Shown here: one piece after another, positions 43,723 to 52,184 of the stretch | Position numbering within the stretch: the stretch's first letter is position 1 | Layout of the letters: every line of letters begins with the position of its first letter | Source of the DNA: JADJWR01 sp963847675 | GTDB lineage: Bacteria > Pseudomonadota > Gammaproteobacteria > Burkholderiales > Burkholderiaceae_F | Length of the DNA: 64,000 bases | Assembly: GCA_963847675.1 (NCBI GenBank) | Contig: CAWKAP010000005.1 | Span: forward strand, 248,001-312,000 | Direction of reading: 5' to 3' | Made by a program: the position numbers and the translations under genes | The notes under the pieces: model-generated | Told to the model about the DNA's origin: nothing | Database searches by the model: none | The model's input: only the letters and a program-made list of their open reading frames with translations

Positions 43723-45660
43723 ATGATTTCGATTCGCCTTCCGGACGGCTCCAGCCGCTCCTTTGACAAGCCGGTGAGCGTGGCCGAAGTGGCCGCCTCG
43801 ATCGGCCCGGGACTGGCCAAGGCGGCGCTCGCCGGCAAGGTCGACGGCAAGCTCGTCGACACGTCGCACGTGGTCGACCGGGATGCCACGCTCTCGATCA
43901 TCACCGCGAAGGATGCCGACGGGCTGGAAATCCTGCGCCACTCGACGGCGCACCTGCTCGCCTATGCGGTCAAGGAGCTGTTTCCCGATGCGCAGGTCAC
44001 GATCGGCCCGGTGATCGACAACGGCTTCTACTACGATTTCTCCTACAAGCGGCCGTTCACGCCCGAGGATCTCGAGGCGATCGAGAAGAGGATGGCCGAA
44101 CTGGCGAAGAAGGACGAGCCGGTGGCGCGCGAGGTGTGGAAGCGCGACGATGCGGTGAAGTTCTTCGAGTCGATCGGCGAGAAGTACAAGGCGGAGATCA
44201 TCGCCTCGATTCCGGCCAACGAGGACATCTCGCTCTACCGCGAGGGCGGCTTCATCGACCTGTGCCGGGGTCCGCACGTTCCCTCGACCGGCAGGCTGAA
44301 GGTCTTCAGGCTGATGAAGGTCGCCGGCGCGTACTGGCGCGGCGATTCGCGCAACGAGATGCTCCAGCGCATCTACGGCACGGCCTGGGCGTCGAAGGAC
44401 GAGCAGGACGCCTACCTGACGATGCTCGAGGAGGCCGAACGCCGCGACCACCGCAAGCTCGGGCGCGAACTGGATCTTTTCCACTTCCAGGACGAGGCGC
44501 CGGGGCTCATCTTCTGGCACCCGCGAGGCTGGGCGCTCTGGCAGCAGGTCGAGCAGTACATGCGTCGCGTCTACCAGGACAACGGCTACCAGGAGGTCAA
44601 GGCGCCGCAGATCCTCGACCGCAGCCTGTGGGAGCGTTCGGGGCACTGGGAGAAGTACCGCGAGAACATGTTCACGACCGAGTCGGAGAGCAGGCACTAC
44701 GCGCTGAAGCCGATGAACTGCCCCGGGCACATCCAGATCTACAACGCGAACCTGCACAGCTACCGCGAACTGCCGCTGCGCTACGGGGAGTTCGGCGCCT
44801 GCCACCGCAACGAGCCTTCGGGCTCGCTGCACGGGATGATGCGCGTGCGCGGCTTCACGCAGGATGATGGCCACATCTTCTGCACCGAGGCGCAGATTCT
44901 CGACGAGTGCGTGGCGTACACGGCGCTGCTGCAGAAGGTCTACCGCGACTTCGGCTTCGCGCACATCCTGTACAAGGTCTCGACGAGGCCGGCACAGCGC
45001 ATCGGCTCGGACGAGTCGTGGGACAAGGCCGAGGAGGCGCTGATGGAGTCGCTGCGCCGCTCCGGGGTCGAGTTCACGGTGTCGCCGGGCGAAGGCGCGT
45101 TCTACGGCCCGAAGATCGAGTACACGCTGAAGGATGCGATCGGGCGCGAGTGGCAATGCGGCACGATGCAGGTCGACTTCCAGATGCCGGCCCGCCTCGG
45201 TGCCGAGTACGTGGCCGAGGACAACACGCGCCAGGTGCCGGTGATGCTGCACCGGGCCATCATCGGATCGATGGAGCGCTTCATCGGCATGCTGGTCGAG
45301 AATTACGCGGGCGCGATGCCGCCGTGGCTGGCGCCGGTGCAGGTCGGTATCGCCAATATCTCCGAGGGACAGGCCCACTACGCCGAGGACGTTGCGCAAA
45401 CGCTGAAAAAACAAGGCTTTAGGGCCGAGGCTGATTTGCGCAACGAAAAGATCACCTATAAAATCCGCGCCCTTGCGCTGCAGAAGCTGCCCTACATCCT
45501 CGTGGTCGGGGACAAGGAGAAGCCGGCAGCCGATGGAATCAAAAGGGTGGCTGTCAGGGCCCGCGGCGGCGGCGATCTCGGCGTGATGACGCTGGAGTCG
45601 TTCGCGGCGCGGCTTGCCGCCGACGTCGACGAGCGGCGCCAGGTCGGTCCGACAGCCTGA
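43723..45660 (+). CDS. thrS: Threonyl-tRNA synthetase
   Basis: The protein has 645 residues, full length. Domains in order: TGS (1-60; ISIRLPDGSSRSFDKPVSV), the editing domain with LRHSTAHLLAYAVKELFPDA (His73, His77), then the class II catalytic core with motif 2 around GACHRNEPSGSLHGMMRVRG, the zinc-binding Cys in KPMNCPGHIQIY, and the anticodon-binding domain (PVQVGIANISEGQAHYAEDV). It charges tRNA-Thr. GGAG lies nine bases upstream of the ATG. It heads the thrS-infC-rpmI-rplT-pheS-pheT-ihfA block. Confidence 0.97.
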   Translation: MISIRLPDGSSRSFDKPVSVAEVAASIGPGLAKAALAGKVDGKLVDTSHVVDRDATLSIITAKDADGLEILRHSTAHLLAYAVKELFPDAQVTIGPVIDNGFYYDFSYKRPFTPEDLEAIEKRMAELAKKDEPVAREVWKRDDAVKFFESIGEKYKAEIIASIPANEDISLYREGGFIDLCRGPHVPSTGRLKVFRLMKVAGAYWRGDSRNEMLQRIYGTAWASKDEQDAYLTMLEEAERRDHRKLGRELDLFHFQDEAPGLIFWHPRGWALWQQVEQYMRRVYQDNGYQEVKAPQILDRSLWERSGHWEKYRENMFTTESESRHYALKPMNCPGHIQIYNANLHSYRELPLRYGEFGACHRNEPSGSLHGMMRVRGFTQDDGHIFCTEAQILDECVAYTALLQKVYRDFGFAHILYKVSTRPAQRIGSDESWDKAEEALMESLRRSGVEFTVSPGEGAFYGPKIEYTLKDAIGREWQCGTMQVDFQMPARLGAEYVAEDNTRQVPVMLHRAIIGSMERFIGMLVENYAGAMPPWLAPVQVGIANISEGQAHYAEDVAQTLKKQGFRAEADLRNEKITYKIRALALQKLPYILVVGDKEKPAADGIKRVAVRARGGGDLGVMTLESFAARLAADVDERRQVGPTA

Positions 45661-45686
45661 GATCTTCTTTTTCGGAGTCAGGAACC

Positions 45687-46208
45687 ATCGCACAGGAACA
45701 ATCGCACCGCATCAACCGCGAGATCTCGGTGCCCGAAGTACGCCTGATCGGCGTCGACGGGGAACAACTCGGCATCGTCACGCTCGCCGACGCCTTCAGG
45801 CTGTCGGACGAGAACGAAGTCGATCTCGTGGAGATCGCACCGACCGCCGTGCCGCCAGTCTGTCGCCTGATGGACTACGGCAAGTTCAAATACCAGGAGC
45901 AGAAGAAGGCGCACGAGGCGCGACTGAAGCAGAAGGTCATCCAGGTCAAGGAGGTCAAGTTCCGTCCGCAGACCGACGAGAACGACTACCTGACCAAGAT
46001 GCGCAAGCTGAAGGAGTTCCTGGCCGAAGGCGACAAGGCAAAGGTGACGCTGCGGTTCCGCGGCCGCGAGATGGCGCACCAGGAGTTCGGTGTGCGCCTT
46101 CTGGAGCGGATCAAGGGCGAAACCGAGGAGATTGCGCAGGTCGAGTCATGGCCCAGGCTCGAGGGCCGGCAGATGGTGATGGTGCTGGCACCGAAGAAGA
46201 AGAAGTAG
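45687..46208 (+). CDS. infC: Translation initiation factor IF-3 (AUC start)
   Basis: The protein has 173 residues if started at the ATC at 45687, which gives the conserved IF-3 N-terminus (SHRINREISVPEVRLIG). The first ordinary start, a GTG at 45729, would remove those residues. Rare AUU/AUC starts are the known hallmark of infC and allow IF-3 to repress its own translation by rejecting the poor start codon. GGAG lies upstream at 45674. Later features are DYGKFKYQEQKKAHEARLKQ, KEVKFRPQTDENDY and the C-domain through VLAPKKKK. It lies 26 bases after thrS and ahead of rpmI. Confidence 0.95.
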   Translation: MAQEQSHRINREISVPEVRLIGVDGEQLGIVTLADAFRLSDENEVDLVEIAPTAVPPVCRLMDYGKFKYQEQKKAHEARLKQKVIQVKEVKFRPQTDENDYLTKMRKLKEFLAEGDKAKVTLRFRGREMAHQEFGVRLLERIKGETEEIAQVESWPRLEGRQMVMVLAPKKKK

Positions 46209-46222
46209 GTTTTTCGCCGCTT

Positions 46223-46246
46223 CCGGCGGGATTGGTCTCCCGCCGG
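46223..46246 (+). promoter_or_regulatory. Stem-loop in the infC-rpmI intergenic leader
   Basis: CCGGCGGG (46223-46230) and CCCGCCGG (46239-46246) form a perfect 8-bp stem around ATTGGTCT, without a U-tract. In other bacteria ribosomal protein L20 binds RNA structure in this interval to repress rpmI-rplT translation; this hairpin is a candidate part of such a site. Confidence 0.4.
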
Positions 46247-46321
46247 CGGCGCCAACAAGTGAGCGCGGGCCAGAAAAGTCCCTTCGGGGCGCCTGCGGTC
46301 ATCAAATCAGAGGAGGGCAAG

Positions 46322-46519
46322 ATGCCCAAGATGAAGACCAAGAAGGCCGCCGCGAAGCGATTCGTCGTTCGTGCCAGCGGATCGATCAAGCGAGGTCAGG
46401 CGACGAAGCGCCACATCCTGACCAAGCGCACCACCAAGAACAAGCGCCATCTGCGCGGCACCGTGCAGATGCACGATTCCGACGTGGCTTCCGTCAAGCG
46501 CATGCTGCCTTACGCCTAG
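46322..46519 (+). CDS. rpmI: 50S ribosomal protein L35
   Basis: The protein has 65 residues, the standard length, very basic: MPKMKTKKAAAKRFVVRASG, RGQATKRHILTKRTTKNKRH, ending VKRMLPYA. GAGGAGGG precedes the ATG. It is translated from the same message as infC and rplT; L20 autoregulation of the pair is known in other bacteria. Confidence 0.97.
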   Translation: MPKMKTKKAAAKRFVVRASGSIKRGQATKRHILTKRTTKNKRHLRGTVQMHDSDVASVKRMLPYA

Positions 46520-46530
46520 GGGGAGACGAG

Positions 46531-46890
46531 ATGCCTCGAGTCAAACGTGGTGTGACCGCGCGCGCGCGGCACAAGAAGGTCCTCGCCAAGGCGAAGGGGT
46601 TCACGCAACGGCGCAAGAACGTCTTCCGCGTTGCCAAGCAGGCCGTGATGAAGGCCGGGCAGTACGCGTACCGCGACCGGCGTGCGCGCAAGCGTGTCTT
46701 CCGGTCGCTGTGGATCGCCCGCATCAATGCGGCAGTGCGCGAGCAGGGACTGACCTACTCGGCCTTCATGGCAGGGTTGAAGAAGGCGGCTATCGAGATC
46801 GACCGCAAGGTGCTGGCTGACATGGCAGTGCTCGACAAGCCCGGCTTCGCGGCGGTCGTCGACCAGGTCAAGACCAGTCTGTCCACCTGA
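46531..46890 (+). CDS. rplT: 50S ribosomal protein L20
   Basis: The protein has 119 residues: MPRVKRGVTARARHKKVLAK, RRKNVFRVAKQAVMKAGQYA and RDRRARKRVFRSLWIARINA in the long basic N-terminal helix that binds 23S rRNA, then FMAGLKKAAIEIDRKVLADM in the globular part. L20 is needed early in 50S assembly and represses its own operon in other bacteria. GGGGGAG lies upstream of the ATG, eleven bases after rpmI. Confidence 0.97.
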   Translation: MPRVKRGVTARARHKKVLAKAKGFTQRRKNVFRVAKQAVMKAGQYAYRDRRARKRVFRSLWIARINAAVREQGLTYSAFMAGLKKAAIEIDRKVLADMAVLDKPGFAAVVDQVKTSLST

Positions 46891-46942
46891 TCGGCTTCCG
46901 GTGCTGCAGTCGAGTTTCGCACCGGAGCCCTTCGATCAAGAT

Positions 46943-46977
46943 GGGGCCTGGCCTAGCCGCCGGGCCCCGTTTCTTTC
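46943..46977 (+). terminator. Terminator or attenuator before pheS
   Basis: GGGGCCTGG (46943-46951) pairs with CCGGGCCCC (46960-46968) through one G-U wobble, loop CCTAGCCG, followed by the T-rich tail GTTTCTTTCT. It ends a few bases before pheS (46984). It may end part of the rplT transcript or attenuate pheST. Confidence 0.65.
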
Positions 46978-46983
46978 TGCGCC

Positions 46984-48000
46984 ATGACCGACCCTGAAGA
47001 ACTGATCCGCGCCGCGCAGGCTGCCTTCGCCGCGGCCACGCAACGCGCTGCGCTGGAAAACGAGAAGGCCCGCTTCCTCGGCAAGGGCGGCCGCCTGACT
47101 GAACTGCTCAAAGGCCTGGCCAGGCTTTCAGCCGAGGAGAAGCGCAGCCAGGGCGCGCGCATCAACGCCGCCAAGGAACGCATCGAGCAGTTGCTCGAAC
47201 AGCGCCGTGCCGAGCTGGCCGAAGCGGAACTCAATGCGCGCCTGGCCCAGGAAGCGATCGATGTCACGCTGCCCGGTCGCCGGCGCAGTGCCGGCGGCAT
47301 TCATCCGGTGATCCGTACCTGGCAGCGCATCGAGGAGATCTTCGGCTCGATCGGTTTCGACCTGGCCGACGGGCCCGAGATCGAAAACGACTGGTACAAC
47401 TTCACCGCGCTTAACAATCCCGAGAACCATCCGGCGCGATCAATGCAGGACACTTTTTACGTCGACGCCAGCGACGAGCACGGAAAGCCCCTCCTGCTGC
47501 GCACGCATACCAGTCCGATGCAGGTGCGCTACGCGCGCATGCACAAGCCGCCGATCAAGGTCATCGCGCTCGGCCGCACCTATCGGGTCGACTCCGACGC
47601 CACGCACTCGCCGATGTTCCACCAGGTCGAAGGGTTGTGGATCGACGAGCACATCAGCTTCGCTGACCTGAAAGCCGTCTACACGGATTTCATGCGTCGC
47701 TTCTTCGAGACGGACGACCTGCAGGTGCGCTTCCGTCCCTCCTTCTTTCCCTTCACCGAGCCGTCGGCCGAGATCGACATGATGTTCACCAGCGGCGCGC
47801 TGCAGGGCAAGTGGCTGGAGATCTCCGGCGCCGGACAGGTCCACCCGGGCGTCGTGCGCAATTTCGGCCTCGATCCCGAGCGCCACATCGGCTTTGCGTT
47901 CGGCTCCGGTCTCGAACGGCTGACGATGCTGCGCTACGGCGTCGACGATCTGCGCCTTTTCTTCGAGGGCGACCTGCGCTTCCTGGCGCAGTTCAACTGA
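46984..48000 (+). CDS. pheS: Phenylalanyl-tRNA synthetase alpha subunit
   Basis: The protein has 338 residues. An N-terminal coiled coil (about 1-85) binds tRNA. Class II core features are IHPVIRTWQRIEEIFGSIGF, ENDWYNFTALNNPENHPARS, motif 2 around RTHTSPMQVRYAR, and motif 3 in IGFAFGSGLERLTMLRYGVD. With PheT it forms the alpha2-beta2 enzyme that charges tRNA-Phe. The start lies directly downstream of a hairpin with a T-rich tail, so attenuation is possible. pheT follows after 21 bases. Confidence 0.97.
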   Translation: MTDPEELIRAAQAAFAAATQRAALENEKARFLGKGGRLTELLKGLARLSAEEKRSQGARINAAKERIEQLLEQRRAELAEAELNARLAQEAIDVTLPGRRRSAGGIHPVIRTWQRIEEIFGSIGFDLADGPEIENDWYNFTALNNPENHPARSMQDTFYVDASDEHGKPLLLRTHTSPMQVRYARMHKPPIKVIALGRTYRVDSDATHSPMFHQVEGLWIDEHISFADLKAVYTDFMRRFFETDDLQVRFRPSFFPFTEPSAEIDMMFTSGALQGKWLEISGAGQVHPGVVRNFGLDPERHIGFAFGSGLERLTMLRYGVDDLRLFFEGDLRFLAQFN

Positions 48001-48021
48001 TCCTCGGCGGAGCGAACGACG

Positions 48022-50472
48022 ATGCAATTCCCCGAATCGTGGCTGCGCGCCTACGCGGACCCGGCGCTCGACTCCGACGCGCTGGCCGATGCGCTGACGA
48101 TGGCCGGACTCGAAGTCGACGAGAGTGTTCCGGTCGCGCCTTCGTTCTCTCACGTGGTCGTCGCGAACGTGCTTTCCGTCGCGCGACATCCGGACGCCGA
48201 CAAGCTCACCGTATGCCGGGTCGATGCCGGCACCGGCGCCGAGCTGGCCATCGTCTGCGGCGCACCGAATGTCAGCGCCGGCATCCGTGTTCCCTGCGCG
48301 CTCGTCGGCGCGCAGCTGCCCGGCGGCTTCGCGATCAAGGAAGCGACAATGCGCGGCGTCGTGTCCCAGGGCATGCTCTGCTCCGCGCGCGAACTCGGCC
48401 TGTCCGAGGACCATGAAGGGCTGCTGATCCTGCCCGCCGATGCACCGGTGGGCCGCGACCTTCGCCAGTATCTGCTCCTCGACGAGCGGAAGATCACGAT
48501 CAAGCTGACGCCGAATCGTGGCGACTGCCTGAGCGTGCTCGGCGTGGCGCGGGAGGTGGCGGCAATCACCGGCGTGCCGCTGCGTGCGCCGTCGTTTGCT
48601 CCAGTAGCTGCCACGATCGACGATCGCCTTGCGGTGCGCGTACAGGCGCCGGACCTTTGCGGACGCTTCTCGGGCCGCGTGATCCGCGGCCTGGACGCAA
48701 AGGCGCCGACACCGCCGTGGATGAAACAGCGGCTGGAGCGCAGCGGCCAGCGCTCGATCTCGGCACTGGTCGACATCTCCAACTACGTGATGCTCGAACT
48801 CGGTCGGCCATCGCACGTCTTCGACCTCGCCAGGGTGCAGGGCCAGCTGCAGGTCCGCTGGGGCCGCGCCGGCGAGACCGTCGAACTGCTCAACGGGCAG
48901 ACCGTGACCGTCGACGACTGGGTCGGCGTGATTGCCGACGACCGCGGTGTCGAGGCGCTGGCCGGTGTGATGGGTGGCGAAGCAACGGCGGTGACGCTGG
49001 AGACGACCGACGTCTACGTCGAGGCGGCGTTCTGGTGGCCGGAGGCGATTCAGGGCCGCGCCCGCCGATTCAATTTCAGCACCGACGCGGCGCACCGGTT
49101 CGAGCGCGGCGTCGACTATTCGACGACCGTCGAGCACATCGAGTACATCACGCGGCTGCTGCTCGACATCTGCGGGACGCCGGCGACCCGGATCGGTCCG
49201 GTCGACGACCAGGTCGTGGCACTGCCCGAGCGGCATCCGGTGACGATGCGAACCGAGCGCTGCCGCAAGGTACTCGGCGTGTCGGTCACCGACGAGGAGA
49301 TCGCCGACGTGCTGCGGCGGCTCGGCCTGGAGTTCGAGCGGCAGCCGGGTCGGGTCGTGGTGACGCCGCCGCCGTATCGCTTCGACCTGGTCATCGAAGA
49401 GGACCTGATCGAGGAGGTCGCGCGCCTGTGGGGCTTCGAGCGGATCCCGGCTCAGCCGCCGAACGCGCCGATCGTGATGCGCAGCCGGCCCGAGGCTCGC
49501 CGGACGCAGCACGGCCTGCGCCAGCACCTCGTCGCCGCCGGCTATCAGGAACTGGTCAACTACTCGTTCGTCGAGGCGCAGTGGGAGCAGGATCTCAGCG
49601 GCGTGGACGAACCGATCCGCGTGCTCAATCCCATCGCCAGCCAGTTCGGCGTCATGCGCACGAGCCTGATAGGAGGTCTCGTCGCCGCGCTCAAGTACAA
49701 CCTCAACCGGAAGGCCGGCAGGGTGCGCATATTCGAGCTCGGCCGCGTGTTCCTGCGCGACGGCTCGACGGCGGAAGGGCCGCTCAGCGTCCGCGGTATT
49801 CGCCAGCCCGTCAGGCTCGCCGCCCTGGCGTACGGGGCGGCGGACGACGAGCAGTGGGGAACGGCCAGTCGCGAGGCCGACTTCTTCGACGTCAAGGGCG
49901 ACCTCGAAGGACTGCTGGCGGGAAGCGCGCTGCGCTTCGAGTCGGGAATCCATCCGGCACTGCATCCCGGCCGCGGCGCACGCGTCATGCTGGCCGGCGA
50001 GCCGGTCGGGTGGATCGGCGAATTGCATCCGCGCTGGCGGCAGAAATACGAGCTGCCGCGGTCGCCGGTTCTGTTCGAAATCGACGTTGAACCGCTGCTG
50101 CCGATTGCACTGCCTGTGGCAACCGCCGTGCCCCGCTTCCCCGAGATCCAGCGCGACATTGCGCTCTGGTTCCATGAATCGGTCCCGCTGCAGGGCATCT
50201 ACGACGTGGTGGGCGAACTGGCGCAGGCCGACCCGCGGCTCGCATGCCTGCGGCAGTTCCGTTTGTTCGATCTGTACCGGCCACCGGTCAGCGCTTCAAG
50301 CAGAATCGAGGAAGCGGGCGCTAACGTCATGTTAATTAAGGAAAAGAGTCTTGCGTTCAGGCTTCTTCTCCAAGATACTGAGCGCACCCTGGCAGAAGCG
50401 CAGGCCGAAGCAGCAGTGGCAGCAATCGTCGAAGGCCTGAGCACCCGCCTGAACGCACGCCTGCGGCAGTAG
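48022..50472 (+). CDS. pheT: Phenylalanyl-tRNA synthetase beta subunit
   Basis: The protein has 816 residues. Domains in order: an N-terminal EMAP-like tRNA-binding domain (VVVANVLSVARHPDADKLTV, about 40-150), B3/B4 editing region (ISALVDISNYVMLELGRPSH), B5 repeat (TDEEIADVLRRLGLEFERQ), the inactive catalytic-like domain (LIEEVARLWGFERIPAQPPN), and the C-terminal anticodon-binding FDX-ACB domain (PRFPEIQRDIALWFHESVPL). It gives the enzyme its tRNA binding and misacylation editing. It is followed after four bases by ihfA. Confidence 0.97.
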   Translation: MQFPESWLRAYADPALDSDALADALTMAGLEVDESVPVAPSFSHVVVANVLSVARHPDADKLTVCRVDAGTGAELAIVCGAPNVSAGIRVPCALVGAQLPGGFAIKEATMRGVVSQGMLCSARELGLSEDHEGLLILPADAPVGRDLRQYLLLDERKITIKLTPNRGDCLSVLGVAREVAAITGVPLRAPSFAPVAATIDDRLAVRVQAPDLCGRFSGRVIRGLDAKAPTPPWMKQRLERSGQRSISALVDISNYVMLELGRPSHVFDLARVQGQLQVRWGRAGETVELLNGQTVTVDDWVGVIADDRGVEALAGVMGGEATAVTLETTDVYVEAAFWWPEAIQGRARRFNFSTDAAHRFERGVDYSTTVEHIEYITRLLLDICGTPATRIGPVDDQVVALPERHPVTMRTERCRKVLGVSVTDEEIADVLRRLGLEFERQPGRVVVTPPPYRFDLVIEEDLIEEVARLWGFERIPAQPPNAPIVMRSRPEARRTQHGLRQHLVAAGYQELVNYSFVEAQWEQDLSGVDEPIRVLNPIASQFGVMRTSLIGGLVAALKYNLNRKAGRVRIFELGRVFLRDGSTAEGPLSVRGIRQPVRLAALAYGAADDEQWGTASREADFFDVKGDLEGLLAGSALRFESGIHPALHPGRGARVMLAGEPVGWIGELHPRWRQKYELPRSPVLFEIDVEPLLPIALPVATAVPRFPEIQRDIALWFHESVPLQGIYDVVGELAQADPRLACLRQFRLFDLYRPPVSASSRIEEAGANVMLIKEKSLAFRLLLQDTERTLAEAQAEAAVAAIVEGLSTRLNARLRQ

Positions 50473-50476
50473 CCAA

Positions 50477-50848
50477 ATGAGCATCGATCGAGAAGCCAAT
50501 CCTTTCAAGTTGCCGGGCCTGCCAGGCGACGGCGAAGCGGACCATGGCGCCCGGACCGTGACCAAGGCCGAGCTGGCCGACGCACTCTTCGAGCGGCTTG
50601 GCCTGAACAAGCGCGAGGCCAAGGAGATGGTCGACGCATTCTTCGACGAGATCCGCCTGGCTCTGGAGCGCGGGGAGTCGGTCAAGCTGTCCGGCTTCGG
50701 CAATTTCCAGCTGCGCGACAAGCCGAAGCGGCCGGGCCGCAACCCGAAGACCGGCGAGGAGATCGCCATTACCGCGCGCCGGGTGGTGACCTTTCACGCC
50801 AGCCAGAAGCTGAAGGCGACCGTGTCACGCTCGCAGGACGCGACCTGA
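50477..50848 (+). CDS. ihfA: Integration host factor alpha subunit
   Basis: The protein has 123 residues. The HU/IHF fold starts near residue 27 (TVTKAELADALFERLGLNKR) with SVKLSGFGNFQLRDKPKRPG and the DNA-intercalating arm GRNPKTGEEIAITARRVVTF. Relative to common IhfA it has about 25 extra N-terminal residues, so a later internal start cannot be excluded, though none has a better Shine-Dalgarno. IHF bends DNA in recombination, replication and transcription. ihfA downstream of pheT is the usual arrangement. Confidence 0.93.
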   Translation: MSIDREANPFKLPGLPGDGEADHGARTVTKAELADALFERLGLNKREAKEMVDAFFDEIRLALERGESVKLSGFGNFQLRDKPKRPGRNPKTGEEIAITARRVVTFHASQKLKATVSRSQDAT

Positions 50849-50886
50849 GCCAAGCACGCCGGCACCATTCACCGCACCCCGGTCCC

Positions 50887-51267
50887 ATGCTGCGCTCGAA
50901 CGTGACGGCTGACGACACCGGCGCCCTTCCGGCCATTCCGGCCAAGCGCTACTTCACGATCGGCGAAGTCAGCGATCTGTGCCGAGTGAAGCCGCACGTG
51001 CTGCGCTACTGGGAGCAGGAATTCACCCAGCTGAAGCCGATCAAGCGGCGCGGCAACCGCCGCTACTACCAGCATCACGAAGTACTGCTCGTGCGCCGTA
51101 TCCGCGAACTGCTCTACGAGCAGGGCTACACGATCAGTGGCGCGCGCAACAAGCTCGAAGGTGGCCGAAATGGCGGGCGACGCGCTTCGCAGAGTGCCGA
51201 GTTGTCGCTTGCCGAAGTCAGGCGCGAACTGCTCTTGCTGCGCGATATCCTGCGAGGGGAGAAGTGA
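50887..51267 (+). CDS. MerR-family transcriptional regulator
   Basis: The protein has 126 residues. The winged-helix DNA-binding domain is RYFTIGEVSDLCRVKPHVLRYWEQEFTQLK (split as RYFTIGEVSDLCRVKPHVLR and YWEQEFTQLK), followed by RRGNRRYYQHHEVLLVRRIR and a short C-terminal helix (AELSLAEVRRELLLLRDILR). It lacks metal- or drug-binding cysteines and a long effector domain. A MerR gene in this position after ihfA is conserved in proteobacteria, with targets unknown. tRNA-Pro begins 28 bases downstream. Confidence 0.88.
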   Translation: MLRSNVTADDTGALPAIPAKRYFTIGEVSDLCRVKPHVLRYWEQEFTQLKPIKRRGNRRYYQHHEVLLVRRIRELLYEQGYTISGARNKLEGGRNGGRRASQSAELSLAEVRRELLLLRDILRGEK

Positions 51268-51293
51268 AGAGCGGCGTGTACAATCCGCGCCGA

Positions 51294-51371
<78 letters not shown>

Positions 51372-51384
51372 CGGATGACTTTGC

Positions 51385-51427
51385 AAAGGCCGGTGTGCGC
51401 GGTGCGCACGCCGGCTTTTTCATTTTT
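51385..51427 (+). terminator. Rho-independent terminator after tRNA-Pro
   Basis: GCCGGTGTGCGC (51389-51400) pairs with GCGCACGCCGGC (51404-51415) through one wobble, loop GGT, with AAA upstream and TTTTTCATTTTT downstream. It ends four bases before the surE start codon. Confidence 0.9.
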
Positions 51428-51431
51428 GCGC

Positions 51432-52184
51432 ATGCGCATACTCGTTGCCAACGACGACGGCTACCTCGCGCCCGGCCTGGCGGCACTGGCCGATCGCATG
51501 CGCGGCCTCGGCGAGATATTCGTGATCGCGCCCGAGTCGAACCACAGTGGCGCGAGCAATTCGCTGACGCTCAGCCGGCCCTTGACGGTGCGGGAAGCGA
51601 GCAACGGCTTCAGGTATGTGAACGGGACCCCCACCGACTGCGTGCACATCGCGCTGACCGGACTGCTCGAACAGCGGCCCGACCTGGTCGTTTCCGGCAT
51701 CAACAACGGCCAGAACATGGGCGACGACACGATCTATTCCGGCACCGTGGCGGCCGCGATGGAGGGATATCTTTTCGGCGTGCCGGCGATTGCCTTTTCC
51801 CAGATCGAAAAGGGCCATGCGCACCTGGACGCCGCCGCCGACGTCGCGGCCGACGTGGTCGAGCGCTTCCTGCGTGATCCGCTGCCGGCACCGGTGCTGC
51901 TGAACGTCAACATCCCGAACCGGCCGCGCGATGAACTGCGCGGCATGCGCGTGACGCGTCTCGGCAAGCGCCACCACTCCGAGCCGGTCATCCGGGCAGC
52001 CAATCCGCACGGCGAGCCGATCTACTGGATTGGCGCGGCCGGTGTGGCGAAGGACGCGGGACCGGGCACCGACTTTCATGCCGTCGAGAGCGGCTACGTG
52101 TCGATCACGCCGCTGCAGATCGATCTGACTCACTGCGGCCAGATGGGGAGTGTTGAACAGTGGCTGCAGCGCGGCCCGAATTGA
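51432..52184 (+). CDS. surE: 5'/3'-nucleotidase SurE
   Basis: The protein has 250 residues. The metal-binding N-terminus is MRILVANDDGYLAPGL with the Asp-Asp pair, then APESNHSGASNSLTL, FRYVNGTPTDCVHIALTG, VVSGINNGQNMGDDTIYSGT and AAMEGYLFGVPAIAFS. SurE removes phosphate from nucleoside monophosphates and is linked to stationary survival. The ATG has no Shine-Dalgarno and is preceded almost directly by the U-tract of the tRNA-Pro terminator. pcm overlaps its last 25 bases in another frame, so the pair is coupled. Confidence 0.95.
   Translation: MRILVANDDGYLAPGLAALADRMRGLGEIFVIAPESNHSGASNSLTLSRPLTVREASNGFRYVNGTPTDCVHIALTGLLEQRPDLVVSGINNGQNMGDDTIYSGTVAAAMEGYLFGVPAIAFSQIEKGHAHLDAAADVAADVVERFLRDPLPAPVLLNVNIPNRPRDELRGMRVTRLGKRHHSEPVIRAANPHGEPIYWIGAAGVAKDAGPGTDFHAVESGYVSITPLQIDLTHCGQMGSVEQWLQRGPN

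Noticed and set aside
47440..50175. Long open frame on the minus strand opposite pheS/pheT
   Set aside because: It is antisense to two certain genes and its translation is rich in Arg, His, Gln and Asp without any domain pattern, as expected from a GC-biased complement.
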